From an uncultured Collinsella sp. (GTDB lineage: Bacteria > Actinomycetota > Coriobacteriia > Coriobacteriales > Coriobacteriaceae), in the NCBI GenBank assembly GCA_900548075.1, contig URJD01000001.1, positions 1-49,132 of the forward strand: a stretch of DNA of 49,132 nt. The letters are read 5' to 3'. The position numbers and the translations under genes are program-made. Positions 47,454 through 49,132 of this stretch are shown here, piece after piece (position 1 is the stretch's first letter; the number at the start of each line of letters is the position of its first letter). Below the pieces are notes generated by a model that was given only the letters and a program-made list of their open reading frames with translations, made no database searches and was not told the DNA's origin.

Positions 47454-47657
47454 ATGGCAGAACACATGACCCCGGTTGTCGCGAAGGTCTTGCCCGAGGA
47501 AAAGGCGGCCTTCGCGGCGGCAACCCAGCTCGTGGGCACCACGCCGTCCAACGCCATCCGCATGTTCATCGCCGCGTTCAATCGCTGCGGCACCTTCCCG
47601 TTCGACATTTCACCCAACGGGGCTTTTGGCGCTGCGCCCGATTCTCATCAACAATGA
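47454..47657 (+). CDS. RelB/DinJ-like antitoxin, apparently orphan
   Basis: A 67-residue ribbon-helix-helix protein: VVAKVLPEEKAAFAAATQLVGTTPSNAIRMFIAAFNRCGTFPFDISPN. The TPSxAIRMF(I) stretch followed by GxFPFD is the RelB/DinJ signature. Such antitoxins bind a YafQ/RelE-type mRNA interferase and repress their own promoter. No toxin gene follows; the next gene is a CPBP protease. The last ten residues (APDSHQQ) and the downstream tgtccccaagtgccggg word suggest that a repeat insertion replaced the toxin end. aaaagga precedes ATG 47454. It ends in TGA. Confidence 0.75.
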   Translation: MAEHMTPVVAKVLPEEKAAFAAATQLVGTTPSNAIRMFIAAFNRCGTFPFDISPNGAFGAAPDSHQQ

Positions 47658-47691
47658 CTGTCCCCAAGTGCCGGGTTTTGAGGAGGTTGGC

Positions 47692-48603
47692 ATGCTCAAT
47701 GCGCTGGTTTGGGCGCTTGCCTGTTTTGGTGTCGTCGCTGCCGATATTGCCCTGAGCATTGTTTTGTTCTCCGCGCTGGACATCGTGTCGGCACTGACGG
47801 GTTTCCCGATCGACAATCTCGATATTCAATGGTTTCAGGCCGCCGCTCAGACGGCGTCGTTTTTGATGGCGCTGCTGTGGTGGCGCTATCTGTGGCCCCG
47901 CTCCTTCATGGCGCGCCGGCAAGGTGAACGCCCGCTCGGCGGGGGAGCAAATGCTGCATGGAAGCGCATCGCATACGTTGTCGTGATCGGCCTATCCATG
48001 CAGGTGGTCATTAGCTACCTATGCGACGGCGTGCTGTCGCTGCTGCCCGAGGTTGCGGCGGACTATAGCGAGCTCGTCGAGGAAACAGGCTTGGACGATA
48101 CCAACCTTCTTGCCGTCCTGACCACGGTGCTCGGCGCCCCATTTTGTGAAGAGCTGCTGGTGCGCGGCATTATTTTTGAGTTTTCGCTCCGAGCGTTTAA
48201 TCCGCAGTGCCGCCCACTTTGGAAGTGCCGGCGTCGTGTGAGCGCGCAGAGTGGCGCCATGGTGCCCTGGGCGGCCCCAAGCACGTGGGGTATCGCCGCG
48301 GCGATTGTGCTGCAGGCGGCGATCTTCGGTTTTATGCACATGAATTGGGTACAGGGTTGCTACGCGGGTGCCGCCGGCCTCATCTTTGGTTGGGTGCTCG
48401 TGACGACCGGAAAGCTCCGCTACACGATCCTGCTGCACTTTGCCTTTAATGCCGGGTCGTATTTCATGACGTTGCTCTGGTTTGTGAACACACCGTTCGA
48501 CGTGATAATCACGGTCGCTATCGCCGGCGTCATCCTCGTTGAGGCAATGCGCTCGCTGCGCCACGCGTGTGGGATGGACGCAGCGACAGCACCGCTGCCC
48601 TAG
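47692..48603 (+). CDS. CPBP-family intramembrane metalloprotease
   Basis: A 303-residue membrane protein of the CPBP (CAAX protease/bacteriocin-processing, Abi) family. The metal and catalytic motifs are in order: PFCEELLVRGIIFEF (EExxxR), FGFMHMN (FxxxH) and LHFAFNAGSYF (HxxxN). There are at least six hydrophobic helices, with the first pair before residue 70. Relatives process prenylated or secreted peptides or protect against bacteriocins; the target here is unknown. gaggagg decides ATG 47692 (MLNALVWALA). The frame open from 47476 overlaps the antitoxin gene and is not coding. Its stop codon overlaps that of the convergent ygiQ-like gene. Confidence 0.88.
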   Translation: MLNALVWALACFGVVAADIALSIVLFSALDIVSALTGFPIDNLDIQWFQAAAQTASFLMALLWWRYLWPRSFMARRQGERPLGGGANAAWKRIAYVVVIGLSMQVVISYLCDGVLSLLPEVAADYSELVEETGLDDTNLLAVLTTVLGAPFCEELLVRGIIFEFSLRAFNPQCRPLWKCRRRVSAQSGAMVPWAAPSTWGIAAAIVLQAAIFGFMHMNWVQGCYAGAAGLIFGWVLVTTGKLRYTILLHFAFNAGSYFMTLLWFVNTPFDVIITVAIAGVILVEAMRSLRHACGMDAATAPLP

Positions 48604-49132
48604 TTGCGACGCCCGCCTCCGTTGGCGCCCTGACGCCCCTGGGCCGCGCGATTACGCCCGGCAGTGTTCTGTGCACGCGACATGCCGCCGTGCCCCTTGC
48701 TGCCTTTGGGTCCCTTGCCGCCAGCACCGCCGTGGGCCTTGCCGCCCTTCTTGCCGGTGCCATGCCCACCGCCAGCAGACGTCTCGCCCGGGCGCGGCGG
48801 CACGGGGCGGATTAGACAGTGTTTGGTGTAGCCGATCAGGTCACGACGTCCGGCTTTTTCCAGCGCCTCGCGTACCAGCTTGTAGTTCTCGGGTTTGCGA
48901 TACTGGATGAGCGCACGCTGCATGGCCTTTTCGTGCGGGTCGCGCGCCACATAGATCGGCTCCATGGTGCGTGGGTCCACGCCGGTGTAGTACATGCAGG
49001 TCGACATGGTGGACGGTGTGGGGTAGAAGTCCTGCACCTGTTCGGGCATGTAGCCCATGTCGCGTACGGCCTCGGCCAGGTCCACAGCTTCCTTCATCGT
49101 TGAACCGGGGTGGCTCGAGATTAGGTATGGCA
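48600..49132 (-). CDS. ygiQ: YgiQ-family radical SAM protein, C-terminal part (runs off the right edge)
   Basis: The frame is open to the window end and reads PYLISSHPGSTMKEAVDLAE, then DMGYMPEQVQDFYPTPSTMSTCMYYTG, YVARDPHEKAMQRALIQYRKPENY and LIGYTKHCLIRPVP. These are the C-terminal hallmarks of YgiQ-type radical SAM proteins, whose [4Fe-4S] CxxxCxxC core lies outside the window. After about position 48805 the protein ends in a Gly/Lys/His/Arg-rich tail (GGKAHGGAGGKGPKGSKGHGG), likely disordered or nucleic-acid binding. The function of the family is uncertain. Confidence 0.9.
   Translation of the reverse strand, partial: PYLISSHPGSTMKEAVDLAEAVRDMGYMPEQVQDFYPTPSTMSTCMYYTGVDPRTMEPIYVARDPHEKAMQRALIQYRKPENYKLVREALEKAGRRDLIGYTKHCLIRPVPPRPGETSAGGGHGTGKKGGKAHGGAGGKGPKGSKGHGGMSRAQNTAGRNRAAQGRQGANGGGRRN

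Overview
The window looks like chromosomal DNA of a Coriobacteriia actinobacterium, most likely Collinsella or a close relative. This is inferred from high-GC coding sequence, the gene content (FtsE with a long N-terminal extension, split transketolase, glutamate synthase, [FeFe]-hydrogenase, rubredoxin with flavin reductase, FHA and kinase genes) and the abundant short palindromic repeats between genes. No 16S rRNA or other definitive marker is present.

Layout. 1-2000 is a small accessory patch: a membrane-anchored unknown, long perfect hairpins, the decayed tail of an IS256-type transposase, a lower-GC DUF1648 membrane protein and a truncated acetyltransferase. 2000-14700 is housekeeping: rpmE, secA-prfB, a YitT membrane protein, a two-gene transketolase, ftsEX and rnr. 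14700-17300 holds a serine recombinase, a VanZ-like protein, an ArsC-like protein, a tandem array of palindromes and an unknown gene. 17450-20200 carries tRNA-Gln and tRNA-Glu, a TPR-like gene with smpB, and a flavin reductase followed by rubredoxin. 20260-30800 contains an Nramp transporter, gltB-gltD, an unknown gene and an amidohydrolase. 30900-34650 is a reverse-strand copper region (copA, copZ, csoR, with a CsoR-type operator) plus a zinc-ribbon membrane protein. 34886-38104 encodes, in reverse, an FHA protein and a membrane Ser/Thr kinase with a DUF6273-type outer domain. 38600-40840 is a DEAD-box helicase. 41163-47238 is a tightly packed four-gene unit: a NuoF-like/GltD-like flavoprotein, an [FeFe]-hydrogenase, a Tat-type lipoprotein and a fused permease-ATPase. 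The end holds an orphan antitoxin, a CPBP protease and the C-terminal part of a YgiQ-like radical SAM protein.

Most notable observations. (1) The hydrogenase and ABC genes are spaced as one operon, and the ABC permease and ATPase are fused with a shortened nucleotide-binding domain. (2) Of 38 complete genes, 21 end in UAG, 14 in UAA and only 3 in UGA, which is unusual at this GC content; the RF2 gene encodes SPT where RF2 normally has SPF, and has no programmed frameshift. (3) Intergenic spaces carry several families of dispersed palindromes, including three units repeating at exactly 62 bp. (4) L31 and FtsE have unusual low-complexity extensions. All calls come from reading the sequence; no database search was run.
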